This document shows, one piece after another, positions 15,416-23,243 of a DNA stretch of 55,658 nt. The stretch covers positions 1 through 55,658 of the forward strand of contig CAYZPY010000003.1 of NCBI GenBank assembly GCA_964480425.1, in the 5' to 3' direction. Within the stretch, counting starts at the first letter, position 1. Every line of letters begins with the position of its first letter. The DNA comes from CAYYMD01 sp964480425 (GTDB lineage Bacteria > Planctomycetota > Phycisphaerae > SM23-33). The notes beneath the pieces were generated by a model that saw only the letters and a program-made list of their open reading frames with translations, did not search any database and was not told the origin of the DNA. Made by a program: the position numbers and the translations under genes.

Positions 15416-16330
15416 ATGCGACCGATACGGATAGGCACGCGCAGAAGCGCACTGGCGCTGGCACAGGCGGACCTGGTATGCCGGGCGATATGCAGGCATC
15501 ACCCTCGCGTGCGGATCGAAACCGCACCCATAGACACTGCCGGCGACGCTTACCGGGGACCGCTGGAGCCGGTAGGGGGCAAGGGGCTTTTCACGGCAGA
15601 GCTGGAATCGGCAATGCGCCGCGGCGAAATCGACCTGGCGGTCCACTCGGCAAAGGACCTGCCGGCGATGATGGACGAGGAATTCAGCATCGCCGCCGTC
15701 CCGCCCCGAGCAGATGCGCGCGACGCGCTGATATCGCAGGGGGGCGGCACGGTGGACGACCTCCCCCAAGGCGCCACTGTGGCGACGAGCAGCCCGAGGC
15801 GCGCCGCGCAGCTTCTGGCAATGCGGAAGGATTTGAAGATTACGCCCCTGCGGGGCAACGTGGAGACGCGGCTGGAGAAAGTCCTGGGGGGCGCCCACAT
15901 CAACGCCACCGTCCTGGCAGTGGCGGGACTCGAACGCATCGGATTGATTGAACGATACGAGGCCCATATCCGCCTGATGGAAATTGAGCAATTCATACCG
16001 GCGGCGGGGCAGGGCGCCCTGGCGGTGCAAATATTGAGATCAAGGATGGACCTGTCCGATATCCTGCGCGCGGTGAATGACCCCATATCTCAGGCGGCGC
16101 TTCTGGCAGAGCGAAGCGTGGTTCGTGGGCTCGGGGCGGACTGTCGCTCGCCTCTGGGCGTTCACGTCAGAACGTACAAAGGCCGATGGTGCGGAAGGTC
16201 TTTTGTGAGACCAGGGGCAGCGCAAGAGCTTATCTTTGTCGCGCAACAGGGCGATTCGGCGCAGGACGCAGCCGATAAGATGCTTGGTGCTTTCATGCAG
16301 AGGGACGTCGAAAACATCCGAACCCATTGA
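15416..16330 (+). CDS. hemC: Hydroxymethylbilane synthase (porphobilinogen deaminase)
   Basis: This 304-residue enzyme polymerises four porphobilinogens to hydroxymethylbilane in tetrapyrrole synthesis. It begins RIGTRRSALALAQADLV and has GGKGLFTAELE near 57, HSAKDLPAMMDEE near 76 (the catalytic Asp region) and GADCRSPLGVH near 240, whose Cys carries the dipyrromethane cofactor. All key residues are present. No other hem gene is in the window. Confidence 0.94.
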   Translation: MRPIRIGTRRSALALAQADLVCRAICRHHPRVRIETAPIDTAGDAYRGPLEPVGGKGLFTAELESAMRRGEIDLAVHSAKDLPAMMDEEFSIAAVPPRADARDALISQGGGTVDDLPQGATVATSSPRRAAQLLAMRKDLKITPLRGNVETRLEKVLGGAHINATVLAVAGLERIGLIERYEAHIRLMEIEQFIPAAGQGALAVQILRSRMDLSDILRAVNDPISQAALLAERSVVRGLGADCRSPLGVHVRTYKGRWCGRSFVRPGAAQELIFVAQQGDSAQDAADKMLGAFMQRDVENIRTH

Positions 16331-16467
16331 TCCCGTTTATTGCACGTCGAACATTTCCTGTAGATAAAACACTGTAATTTGCCACGCCGCACACGGTATC
16401 GTAAACTTCAATTACGGCGTTTACCCGACCCCTGCGACGGGTGTTATGTAATCTCCACGGCACGCCG

Positions 16468-16493
16468 ACATTGCGCGTCTCGAGGCGCGATGT
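16468..16493 (+). terminator. Hairpin downstream of hemC
   Basis: The arms ACATTGCGC and GCGCGATGT form 9 pairs, one of them G-T, around the 8-base loop GTCTCGAG. It lies about 140 bp after the hemC stop and is not followed by a T-tract. It could be a factor-assisted terminator or a regulatory hairpin for the operon that follows. Confidence 0.3.
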
Positions 16494-16647
16494 TCGTATC
16501 ACAATCACATAATTCGGTTCCATAGTACCGTGCGCTTACGAACGCGGAATTCCCCCGGGCAGATTATGCCGGGACCGCCGGATTAAAAAATTGAAATAAT
16601 TTAATTCGAGTTAATTAAGCGTACATGAGCATTTGACGATATCGCAA

Positions 16648-16667
16648 TTGCCGGACATGTCCGGTAA
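16648..16667. promoter_or_regulatory. Palindrome, candidate operator upstream of the secretion operon
   Basis: TTGCCGGACATGTCCGGTAA is a 20-bp dyad with one mismatch; the inner 14 bp CCGGACATGTCCGG (16651-16664) are perfect. It lies about 75 bp before the first SD of the secretion gene set. Its form suits binding of a dimeric regulator, or a stem at the 5' end of the transcript. No regulator is identified. Confidence 0.4.
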
Positions 16668-16725
16668 TGGAGCCGAAAACCACCCTGTAAGAGACGACGG
16701 GTATGCCGACGCACGGCGAAGATTC

Positions 16726-16740
16726 AGAAAGGAGGTGATC
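16726..16740 (+). promoter_or_regulatory. Extended Shine-Dalgarno, 15-nt perfect complement of the 16S 3' end
   Basis: AGAAAGGAGGTGATC is the exact complement of the canonical 16S tail GATCACCTCCTTTCT. The core GGAGG ends 6 nt before the GTG at 16742, an ideal spacing. Ordinary SDs in this window pair over 4-7 bases, so this one is exceptional. Confidence 0.7.
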
Positions 16741-16741
16741 T

Positions 16742-16888
16742 GTGAATTCGGCCCTTCGTCGGGGTCACCGGAATTTTACAGGAAGGTTATACGGCAAATA
16801 TCAACAGAGGATGCAGCAGCAGGCAGGGAAGCGCATAAACAGTTGCACGCGAAAACCGGAAATTGAAGTTAAGGAGGCTTACCCATGA
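16742..16888 (+). CDS. 48-residue basic small protein, translationally coupled to the first pseudopilin
   Basis: A GTG start at 16742 follows the extended SD and opens a 48-codon frame that ends in TGA at 16886-16888. That stop overlaps the ATG of the pseudopilin gene at 16885 (ATGA). The product begins MNSALRRGHRNFTG, has a Gln-rich middle (QQRMQQQAGKR) and ends KPEIEVKEAYP. It is strongly basic and has no membrane segment. I recognise no family. It may be a real small protein or a leader peptide whose translation delivers ribosomes to the pseudopilin. The SD strength and the coupling are the evidence for translation; function is unknown. Confidence 0.5.
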   Translation: MNSALRRGHRNFTGRLYGKYQQRMQQQAGKRINSCTRKPEIEVKEAYP

Positions 16889-17334
16889 ACCGCAGGAACA
16901 AGGCATTCACCCTCGTAGAAATTCTAATCGTGGTGATCATTTTAGGCATCCTGGCGGCGATCGTGATTCCCCAGTTTACCGAGGCGTCCAGCGACGCGAG
17001 GGAATCGGCGCTGTCCAGCGATCTGCAAACCGTACGCAGTCAGCTCGAACTCTACAAGGTCCAGCATCTGGACAAGTACCCCGATGACGGCGGAGCTGAC
17101 GGGGCAACTTTCGTCAACCGGCTGACCAGCAAGACCAAGCAGGACGGCACCGTTGACGCCGGCGGCTCCTATGGCCCGTATCTGCAGACCTTTCCCACCA
17201 ATCCGTTCAACGATCTGGCGACGGTGGAAATAGAAGCAGGCGACGGAAACCTCGGCGGCGGCAGTCACGGATGGCACTTCAACAGCACCACAGGACGTTT
17301 CGCACCGGACGATGACGACCACACTGATATGTAG
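16885..17334 (+). CDS. gspG: GspG-like major pseudopilin (first copy)
   Basis: This is a 149-residue class III-type pilin. A short basic leader (MNRRNKA) precedes FTLVEILIVVIILGILAAI, with Glu at +5 and an N-methylation-type Phe at +1. The C-terminal domain has GPYLQTFPTNPFND and GWHFNSTTGRFAPDDDDHTDM, the layout of GspG proteins whose acidic loop binds calcium. GspG forms the main fibre of the type II secretion pseudopilus in the inner membrane and periplasm. The SD AAGGAGG lies about 8 bp before the ATG and overlaps the preceding small frame. A strong hairpin follows the gene, which could raise its transcript level over the rest. Confidence 0.9.
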   Translation: MNRRNKAFTLVEILIVVIILGILAAIVIPQFTEASSDARESALSSDLQTVRSQLELYKVQHLDKYPDDGGADGATFVNRLTSKTKQDGTVDAGGSYGPYLQTFPTNPFNDLATVEIEAGDGNLGGGSHGWHFNSTTGRFAPDDDDHTDM

Positions 17335-17384
17335 GCGGTCAACCTTTGTCCGACCGACAGGATAGAAACACTAATTCGGATCGC

Positions 17385-17413
17385 GCCGGAGCCGTCGAAA
17401 CGGCGGCTCCGGC
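17385..17413 (+). terminator. Strong hairpin between the two pseudopilin genes
   Basis: GCCGGAGCCG at 17385-17394 and CGGCTCCGGC at 17404-17413 are perfect 10-bp arms with a 9-base loop. It lies 50 bp after the first pseudopilin stop in the 196-bp gap before the second. There is no T-tract, so it may be a partial terminator or a 3'-end stabiliser that makes the first gene the most abundant product, as is common for major pilin genes. Confidence 0.5.
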
Positions 17414-17530
17414 CGGTCCGCCTGAAAAACGAAATAGCTTTCATTGGAATAATCACGGAATCTATTTATCTCACAGGCGGATATAACCGATTTTGAAGCG
17501 TCAAAAACAGGTCAAAGGAAGGCCAGTCAA

Positions 17531-18031
17531 GTGAAAAGAGGCTTTACATTGGTGGAGATCCTGATCGTTGTGCTGCTGTTGGGCATAATAGCTGCCATAG
17601 CACTGCCTCGATTCTCAAATGCCACCGACATGGCCAGAGCGAGCATGCTCGCCGACGACCTTCGCATCATTCGCATGCAGATAGAAGTATTCAAGGGTCA
17701 GCACCGCGGCGTCGCGCCGGGTTATCCGAATTGCGACACTTCCCAGGCGCCCACCGAAGCGGCGTTTGTGACCCACATGATCAAGGCCTCCAAATCGAAC
17801 GGCGAAACCGCTGAACCTAATACGCCCGGGTTTCCACACGGACCGTATTTCCAGAAGATGCCAAGCAATCCGGTAAACAATAAATCCTCGGTAGAAATTA
17901 TCCCCGACGGAGGTGCATTGCCCGATGCTCCGGACGATTCACACGGGTGGATTTATCAGCCATCCACGATGACATTCAAGGCCGACTCGTCCGGACAGGA
18001 CGAAAACGGTAAGGAATTTTTCGACTATTAA
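17531..18031 (+). CDS. GspG-like pseudopilin (second copy)
   Basis: This 166-residue paralogue of the preceding gene has a very short leader (MKRG) before FTLVEILIVVLLLGIIAAI, so the Glu at +5 is kept. The C-terminal region repeats the layout of the first copy: GPYFQKMPSNPVNN, an acidic loop, then GWIYQPSTMTFKADSS. It starts at GTG with AAAGGAAGG upstream. Two GspG-type proteins side by side suggest either a mixed fibre or one major and one specialised subunit. Confidence 0.88.
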   Translation: MKRGFTLVEILIVVLLLGIIAAIALPRFSNATDMARASMLADDLRIIRMQIEVFKGQHRGVAPGYPNCDTSQAPTEAAFVTHMIKASKSNGETAEPNTPGFPHGPYFQKMPSNPVNNKSSVEIIPDGGALPDAPDDSHGWIYQPSTMTFKADSSGQDENGKEFFDY

Positions 18032-18061
18032 ACCGGGCGTTTTTGCCCCCAGGGTGGCAAC

Positions 18062-18610
18062 ATGAGTCGCAGAACCGCAGAATTCGCTCCGGTTGTGGGC
18101 AACCGGATGACGGACCGCAGGCGCGGGGGTCGGGGGGGATTTACGCTCTTAGAGGCCTTGCTGGCGTCCTCGCTACTTGCGATAGGCACCATAGCAATCA
18201 TTGTGCCCTTCGCTACCGGCGCGCGCAACGAACTGGTCGAATCCCGCCGGATACTCGCCCTGAACCTCGCCAAGGAAATGACCGAGGAGGTGCTCTCGCG
18301 CCCGTTCCTCGATCCCGACGGATATTCCGAACCGGGTCCGGAAATCTCCGAGACGTCGCGAGACCTGTTCGACAACGTTGACGATTACCACGGATACGTA
18401 GAACCGCCCGGAACCATAACGAACCTGGAGGGAGTCATAATCGACGGCCCCGCCGCACAGGACCTTTCGCGGCACGTGTCGGCCCAGTACATATATCTAA
18501 GCGGGCAGGACGTATCCGACGAACCGACGTTCATTCGCCTTATCGTGACAGTCAGGCACAAGAACAATGATATCGTTACCCTCACCAGGCTGGTTTACGC
18601 CAACGAGTAG
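18062..18610 (+). CDS. Minor pseudopilin, GspI/PilV-like
   Basis: This 182-residue prepilin has an unusually long leader of about 27 residues ending RRGGRGG before FTLLEALLASSLLAIGTIAI. The class III cleavage site (Gly before Phe) and Glu at +5 are present. The FTLLEALLA form is typical of GspI/PilV initiator-tip subunits. The ATG at 18062 has AGGGTGG upstream; an inner ATG at 18107 would shorten the leader but has no SD. It lies 30 bp after the second GspG-like gene. Confidence 0.8.
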   Translation: MSRRTAEFAPVVGNRMTDRRRGGRGGFTLLEALLASSLLAIGTIAIIVPFATGARNELVESRRILALNLAKEMTEEVLSRPFLDPDGYSEPGPEISETSRDLFDNVDDYHGYVEPPGTITNLEGVIIDGPAAQDLSRHVSAQYIYLSGQDVSDEPTFIRLIVTVRHKNNDIVTLTRLVYANE

Positions 18611-18632
18611 CGATGTATTAAGAGGAATATCC

Positions 18633-19286
18633 ATGAAACGCTCATCCAAGGCCTGGACGGTGATAGAAATGGTGCTGGCGATGTCCATAACAGCAGTAAT
18701 CGCCCTGACCATCGCCAGTGTAACGCTGGGGCTGTCCGCTTCGAATGCGACCACCAGGAATTCGCAACAGGCAAACCGCATTGCCACCTGCGCTGCGCGA
18801 CGCATACAGGCGGCGTTGCGAAAGGCGAAACTGATCACGTGCGCAGAAGACGATTATCTGGCCTACTGGGTCGAGGACACCAACGGCGACGGAAAAATCA
18901 ACCTCGCCGAAGTAGCAGCCATTAAGTACAACTCAGACAACGAAAAAATAAAGCACATACGCCCCACACTGGATCACATAACGGACGAGACCACAAAAAA
19001 GGCCCTGAACGTGAAAATTAATCTCGACTCCATAAAAAATTCGAGCTCCACGGAGCAGGTTCTGACAAATTCCCCCAAACTTAACGAGACGCTGCTGGCC
19101 GACAACGTGACAGATTTCAGTTTCAGCGCTACCCCCGATGTTCCCATGACCAAACTCGTGACGATGTATATGGAAATCCAGGTGGGTAATTACTCAATGA
19201 GATTGACCAGTTCCTCGGCGATCCGGGCCGACAAGATCGGGCAGGTCGGATATTCCGAGGAAAAATACATATTAATCGACGAATAA
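18633..19286 (+). CDS. Minor pseudopilin, GspJ/PilW-like, with atypical cleavage site
   Basis: This 217-residue prepilin-like protein has a short leader (MKRSSKA) followed by WTVIEMVLAMSITAVIALTI. The residue before the presumed cut is Ala rather than Gly, and position +1 is Trp rather than Phe; Glu at +5 is kept. Ala at -1 is tolerated by some prepilin peptidases. By size and place between GspI-like and PilX-like genes it fits GspJ/PilW. The start at 18633 has AAGAGGA upstream, whereas the longer frame runs back into the previous gene. Confidence 0.75.
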   Translation: MKRSSKAWTVIEMVLAMSITAVIALTIASVTLGLSASNATTRNSQQANRIATCAARRIQAALRKAKLITCAEDDYLAYWVEDTNGDGKINLAEVAAIKYNSDNEKIKHIRPTLDHITDETTKKALNVKINLDSIKNSSSTEQVLTNSPKLNETLLADNVTDFSFSATPDVPMTKLVTMYMEIQVGNYSMRLTSSSAIRADKIGQVGYSEEKYILIDE

Positions 19287-19301
19287 AGGAGGGCCTTGCA
19301 T

Positions 19302-20531
19302 ATGAAGCATTACGCCCCTGCAAAAGGCAAATCGCACAACAGAGGGTTCGCCCTGTTGCTGGTGCTGATGGCGCTGGTTCTGGCGAGCACTATCGGCGTC
19401 AGTTACGTGGCCGGAAACTCCGTTTGCCTCAGCGGCACCTCGAACCTCCTCGACGCCGACCGCGCGAAATACCTCGCTGAGTCCGGCATACATCATGCCC
19501 TGTACATGATAAGGAAGAATCCGCAGACGGTTCCTTCCGACAGGAGCAGGGCGTTAAACGACAAGTACTACCCGGATTCCTCCGATGACGGGTATATCTT
19601 CTGGGCCCAATACATAGGCACCGAGTCCGATCCCGGTCTGTACATGTTAACCGCAGAGGGATTCTGCGGAGATATCAAACAGTACGTCTCGGTAACCGTC
19701 TCACGCGCCGCGGCTGCGGAGGTGGATATCGGGTACGGAATGGTGATAGCCAAGTCGATGGCGGTGTTGCCATGGAAACTGGATATGGAAGGAGATTTTC
19801 ACATAAACGGCTCCCTGTTAAACTTCGCCAGTATAAACGGCAATGCGTCCGCCGAGGCGGCAATCGATGATCCCGTGGGGCGAATTTCCGGAACCAAGGA
19901 GGAATGGGCGGAACATCAGCAGATTCCCCCAATCCAGTGGGAACAGTACGAAAATTACTCTCTTTACACGGAATCCTACCAGGCCGTCGAAGTTGACGGC
20001 GACGGGTTTGATTCCGGACATGCCCTTGCCGACGGCAGGGCGGTGACCGAGAATAATCCCGGCGGCGTCGTGCTGGTCAAACCTGACGATGGGGATGATG
20101 ACGACGATGATGGTGATGACGATGATGATGACGACGGGGATGGAAATCCGAGTGTCGAAATAAAGGATGGTTTCCACTTCACCGGGACTATCGTAGTAGA
20201 CGGCGACGTAGTACTGGTCGGCAAGGGTATCAAACTGGAGGCGGTTGACGGATTCCCCTCGATCGTGACCTCTGGGAAAATTTACGTCAAGGACGACGCG
20301 CACGCGAACATCGACGGATTCGTCATCGCCGGCGAGGGTATCGCCCCGATGGGCGACACGAGCGGTTCGCGAACGGATATCGAGGGAGGACTGCTTTGCG
20401 AGACCGTCGGATACAACTATTACCTCGATGGCGATCACTCGCTGCAATACGATCCGAACCGCAGTAAACTTTACGATTACACCGGTTCGGGGAACTTACC
20501 CGCGGCCCAAATAGTTACGTGGCACGATTAA
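19302..20531 (+). CDS. PilX/GspK-like membrane protein with a poly-aspartate tract
   Basis: This 409-residue protein starts with a basic stretch and a hydrophobic segment GFALLLVLMALVLASTIGVS, typical of PilX/GspK tip proteins, which lack the +5 Glu. The region after it (LDADRAKYLAESGIHHALYM) is the usual PilX N-terminal helix. Near residues 262-280 the gene encodes an almost pure Asp run with a few Gly, from GAT/GAC triplets at 20085-20141. A beta-rich segment follows (IVVDGDVVLVGKGIKLEAVDG). AAAGGAGGG before the ATG at 19302 decides the start. The tract could bind calcium, which is inference. It probably caps the pseudopilus with the GspI- and GspJ-like proteins. Confidence 0.75.
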   Translation: MKHYAPAKGKSHNRGFALLLVLMALVLASTIGVSYVAGNSVCLSGTSNLLDADRAKYLAESGIHHALYMIRKNPQTVPSDRSRALNDKYYPDSSDDGYIFWAQYIGTESDPGLYMLTAEGFCGDIKQYVSVTVSRAAAAEVDIGYGMVIAKSMAVLPWKLDMEGDFHINGSLLNFASINGNASAEAAIDDPVGRISGTKEEWAEHQQIPPIQWEQYENYSLYTESYQAVEVDGDGFDSGHALADGRAVTENNPGGVVLVKPDDGDDDDDDGDDDDDDDGDGNPSVEIKDGFHFTGTIVVDGDVVLVGKGIKLEAVDGFPSIVTSGKIYVKDDAHANIDGFVIAGEGIAPMGDTSGSRTDIEGGLLCETVGYNYYLDGDHSLQYDPNRSKLYDYTGSGNLPAAQIVTWHD

Positions 20532-20546
20532 ATCATGGAGAGAAAT

Positions 20547-20867
20547 ATGCATAACAGGATTAGACACAACACCGGAAAAGTCTCGAAAGTATCGCACCTG
20601 GCGATGATTGCCGCGACGGTGCTGGCGGCTGCGGTGATCTTGGGACAACTGACCAACGTTCACATCCAGGCAAAGGATTCTTCAAAAAAGGAGTTCGTGC
20701 TCGATTCAAGCGGCCAGCGCAATGCCATAATAGAAGCGCAGAAGAAGACAAACGCCAAACTCGACGAGATTATCAGTCTTCTCAAGAGCGGTCAGGTGAA
20801 GGTCCAGGTGGTGGAAAAGAAATCAACCGCAGCAGGAGGGAGCGGAAATGATTCTGCGGGAACATAA
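20547..20867 (+). CDS. Small single-pass membrane protein with coiled-coil-like tail
   Basis: This 106-residue protein is of no family I recognise. One hydrophobic segment (SHLAMIAATVLAAAVILGQL, about residues 16-36) is followed by a charged helical stretch (AQKKTNAKLDEIISLLKSGQ) and a Gly/Ser-rich end. It looks like an inner-membrane anchor with a short periplasmic coil. The start at 20547 has GGAGAG upstream. It overlaps the next gene by 20 bp, so its place in the operon is firm, and a role as an accessory to the secretion machine is likely but undefined. Confidence 0.65.
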   Translation: MHNRIRHNTGKVSKVSHLAMIAATVLAAAVILGQLTNVHIQAKDSSKKEFVLDSSGQRNAIIEAQKKTNAKLDEIISLLKSGQVKVQVVEKKSTAAGGSGNDSAGT

Positions 20868-21387
20868 CAACATTCCTTCCACCGGAAAACCGCTTTGCGC
20901 CGCCGCCGGCTTCACACTCGCCGAGATAATGGTCGTGCTGGTGATTCTGTCGATCGCCGCGCTGGTGATAGTGCCCGCCGCCATAGACGCCGCCTCTGTC
21001 CAGGCGATATCGGCCGCCAGAATGGTCGCCAGCGACATCGAATACGCGCAGAGTGCCGCCATCACGTACCAGAAACCCATCAGCGTCGTCTTCAAAAAGA
21101 GCGAAAATCTCTACCGAATTGTGGATGCTAATACAAGTCAGGTGCTCGTCCATCCGATTAATAAATCAGATTACGAGGTATTGCTTGGTCAAAAGGGCGG
21201 TTTTGAACAGGTCAGTATATCCTCTGCGGACTTCGGCGGTTCGGATTCGTCCGAATTGACATTTAACGAATTCGGCGAGCCGATTGACGGAAGCGGATGG
21301 GTGCAGATACAGGCGGGCGCCCATCTGTACAAGGTAAAAGTAGCGGCCGCCACCGGCATAGTGTCCGTTACGGATATCAGCCCGTGA
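20848..21387 (+). CDS. Minor pseudopilin, GspH/FimT-like
   Basis: This 179-residue prepilin has a leader of about 21 residues ending LCAAAG, then FTLAEIMVVLVILSIAALVI with Glu at +5. The region after the helix (SDIEYAQSAAITYQKPISVV) matches GspH/FimT proteins, where a long helix is followed by a beta domain. It overlaps the preceding small membrane protein gene by 20 bp. With the GspI-, GspJ- and PilX-like proteins it completes a set of minor subunits. Confidence 0.8.
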   Translation: MILREHNNIPSTGKPLCAAAGFTLAEIMVVLVILSIAALVIVPAAIDAASVQAISAARMVASDIEYAQSAAITYQKPISVVFKKSENLYRIVDANTSQVLVHPINKSDYEVLLGQKGGFEQVSISSADFGGSDSSELTFNEFGEPIDGSGWVQIQAGAHLYKVKVAAATGIVSVTDISP

Positions 21388-21406
21388 AAGGAGCCCGGAC
21401 GGATAG

Positions 21407-22630
21407 ATGTTTGATTCGTTGCTGATAAAAGGGTGTCAACCGATAGGACTTGACATAGGGACCGACAGCATCAAGATGTTCCAGCTGCAGAGAGTCGGTT
21501 CTATTGTCAGGGTCCGCGCATGCGCCAAAATCAAACTGCCCCAAACCTCGCCCGACCAGCAGCAGGATTCGCCCGACCAGCTTGCGCCCGTCATCGCAGA
21601 TGCCCTTAAGGAAGGCGGATTTCGAGGAAGGAGGGTCATTTCTTCGCTCAGTTGCAGGCAATTGAAGGTCAAAAACATCCGCCTGCCCGTCATGCCGCCC
21701 GAAGAGCTCAACGAGGCAATCAGGTGGGAGGCCAAGGAGCGTCTGGGTTTCGACATGGAGCCGGACCAGCTCAATTACATCCGCGCCGGGCAGATCCGCC
21801 TGGACGATGAGACGCACGAAGAGGTGATAATTCTCGCCGTGACCCCCGAGACCATAGAGGAGCACGTTTCACTGCTGGATTCTGCGGGTCTGCATCCTGT
21901 GAACATAGACGCGGCGCCTGTGGCGGTGTTCCGCGGCTTCGAAAGGTTCCTGCGACGCAAGGCCGACGAACAGACCGTCAGCGTCATTCTCGACATCGGA
22001 CACGAAGGAACGCGCGTAATAGTCGCCCGCGGACGACGAATCGTTTTCATCAAAAACATAGACATAGGCGGGCGAAAAATAAACGATGCCGTGGCCGGAC
22101 GATTGAACATCACGCCGTCCGAAGCCATGGAAGTGCGATTAAGATTCTCCCGGAAAGTCACTGCCGACGACAGGGAGTTCAAACCCTCGGACCACTGTGG
22201 CACCGGGATTCCCGACGATTCCAAATTCTCGGGCGCGCCGGATATGGAGGGCGCCGACTGGAGCATATACGAAGCGATTCGCGGGCAGGTCGAGACCCTG
22301 GCGCAGGAGATAAGTCTGCACCTGCGCTATTGCGCGGTAACCTTCCGCGGGCTGCGAGCGAAGAAGATAATTGTCACCGGGGGGCAGGCGTACGACTCGA
22401 TTCTTCTCAAGATGCTGGCCGATAATATCGGTCTTCCCTGCCGGATCGGCAATCCGCTGCGGGGCATAGACGTCTCCGGGGTGGACCTCGGCGCCGACAG
22501 GCGGGGAATGCTCGCCGAATGGTCGGTCTGTGCGGGTCTTGCGATGCGCGGAATGGACTTCCAGGCGGGCTCGAGGTCGCACCAAACAGACAAGGACAAC
22601 GCCGATGAACACCATAGACTTTCTGCCTGA
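21407..22630 (+). CDS. pilM: Type IV pilus assembly protein PilM
   Basis: This 407-residue cytoplasmic actin-like ATPase has PIGLDIGTDSIKMFQLQ at the N terminus (the phosphate 1 motif) and VILDIGHEGTRVIVA near 195 (phosphate 2). GLRAKKIIVTGGQAYDSIL near 320 is the adenosine-side motif. PilM binds the N-terminal tail of PilN and links the cytoplasmic motor to the inner-membrane platform. In type II systems the same job is done by the cytoplasmic half of GspL. Its end overlaps pilN by 26 bp. Confidence 0.9.
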   Translation: MFDSLLIKGCQPIGLDIGTDSIKMFQLQRVGSIVRVRACAKIKLPQTSPDQQQDSPDQLAPVIADALKEGGFRGRRVISSLSCRQLKVKNIRLPVMPPEELNEAIRWEAKERLGFDMEPDQLNYIRAGQIRLDDETHEEVIILAVTPETIEEHVSLLDSAGLHPVNIDAAPVAVFRGFERFLRRKADEQTVSVILDIGHEGTRVIVARGRRIVFIKNIDIGGRKINDAVAGRLNITPSEAMEVRLRFSRKVTADDREFKPSDHCGTGIPDDSKFSGAPDMEGADWSIYEAIRGQVETLAQEISLHLRYCAVTFRGLRAKKIIVTGGQAYDSILLKMLADNIGLPCRIGNPLRGIDVSGVDLGADRRGMLAEWSVCAGLAMRGMDFQAGSRSHQTDKDNADEHHRLSA

Positions 22631-23231
22631 AAGAATACGCGCCCGGCGCGAGAAGCGCCGCCGGCTTATCAGCCAGTCGTGTCTGCTGGTGGTGTGTTTC
22701 ATCGCACTGGGTATTCTGGGGTGGTTCCGGCAGGCCAAGATCGAAAAGGCCCGGGCGGAACTGGCGTTGTTGCAGAGTCGCGCCCAAAATGTCCAGCGAC
22801 AGATAGAAACCAAGAAACTGCTCCAGGAACAGATGGGCGAGCTGATGATTAAAAAGAGGATAGAAGAACACCTCGGAAGCAGGGCCCGCATTCTGGATAT
22901 CATGGTCGAACTTCAGAACCTGGTGCCGCCAAGCATGGCGCTTACTAAACTCCAGGTCGAAACAAAGGAAATCACGGTTCCCGTCGAACCGGGACCGAAT
23001 GTCGGCGCCAGGGCAAGAACCGCAACAGGCGCGCCTAAAAACAGAAAAATCAAGCGCGTCCAACTGGTCCTGACAGGACTTGCGCCCACGGACGTCGAGG
23101 TGGCGAACTTTATAGGGCAGATGTCCGCCAGCCCGCTGCTGGAAGACGTCAATATGGGCTACGCAAGGACCGTGGAGTTTCGCGGAAGGACTGCAAGAGA
23201 GTTTCGCGCCAACTGTTACGTGGTGCGATAG
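22605..23231 (+). CDS. pilN: Type IV pilus assembly protein PilN
   Basis: This 208-residue single-pass inner-membrane protein starts with MNTIDFLPERIRARREKRR, the NxxxLLP-like PilM-binding tail. The membrane segment is SCLLVVCFIALGILGWF, followed by a coiled coil (EKARAELALLQSRAQNVQRQ) and a ferredoxin-like domain. The start at 22605 lies inside the end of pilM and has AAGGACAAC upstream; the longer frame is a shadow. It forms the platform with PilO. Confidence 0.88.
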   Translation: MNTIDFLPERIRARREKRRRLISQSCLLVVCFIALGILGWFRQAKIEKARAELALLQSRAQNVQRQIETKKLLQEQMGELMIKKRIEEHLGSRARILDIMVELQNLVPPSMALTKLQVETKEITVPVEPGPNVGARARTATGAPKNRKIKRVQLVLTGLAPTDVEVANFIGQMSASPLLEDVNMGYARTVEFRGRTAREFRANCYVVR

Positions 23232-23243
23232 GAATCACCAGTT

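Larger units (their letters stand above)
16331..16741. other. Leader region of the secretion operon
   Basis: This 411-bp gap between hemC and the secretion gene set contains three structures. A 9-bp hairpin with one G-T pair lies at 16468-16493 (arms ACATTGCGC and GCGCGATGT). A near-perfect 20-bp palindrome lies at 16648-16667. A 15-nt perfect anti-16S sequence lies at 16726-16740. An A/T-rich stretch at 16580-16620 could hold a promoter, but no box is clear. No c-di-GMP riboswitch consensus was recognised. Confidence 0.5.

Noticed and set aside
16726..16740. The anti-16S stretch as a fragment of an rRNA gene or a primer artefact
   Set aside because: The match to the complement of the 16S tail stops after 15 bases; flanking bases do not continue as rRNA.
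16331..16741. A c-di-GMP riboswitch in the secretion operon leader
   Set aside because: The signalling genes made this worth a look, but I could not find the conserved GEMM core or its tetraloop and receptor.
16633..16866. A 77-codon frame from TTG in the leader of the secretion gene set
   Set aside because: It has no SD before its TTG or before the inner ATG at 16657, and it overlaps the better supported 48-codon frame in another reading frame.
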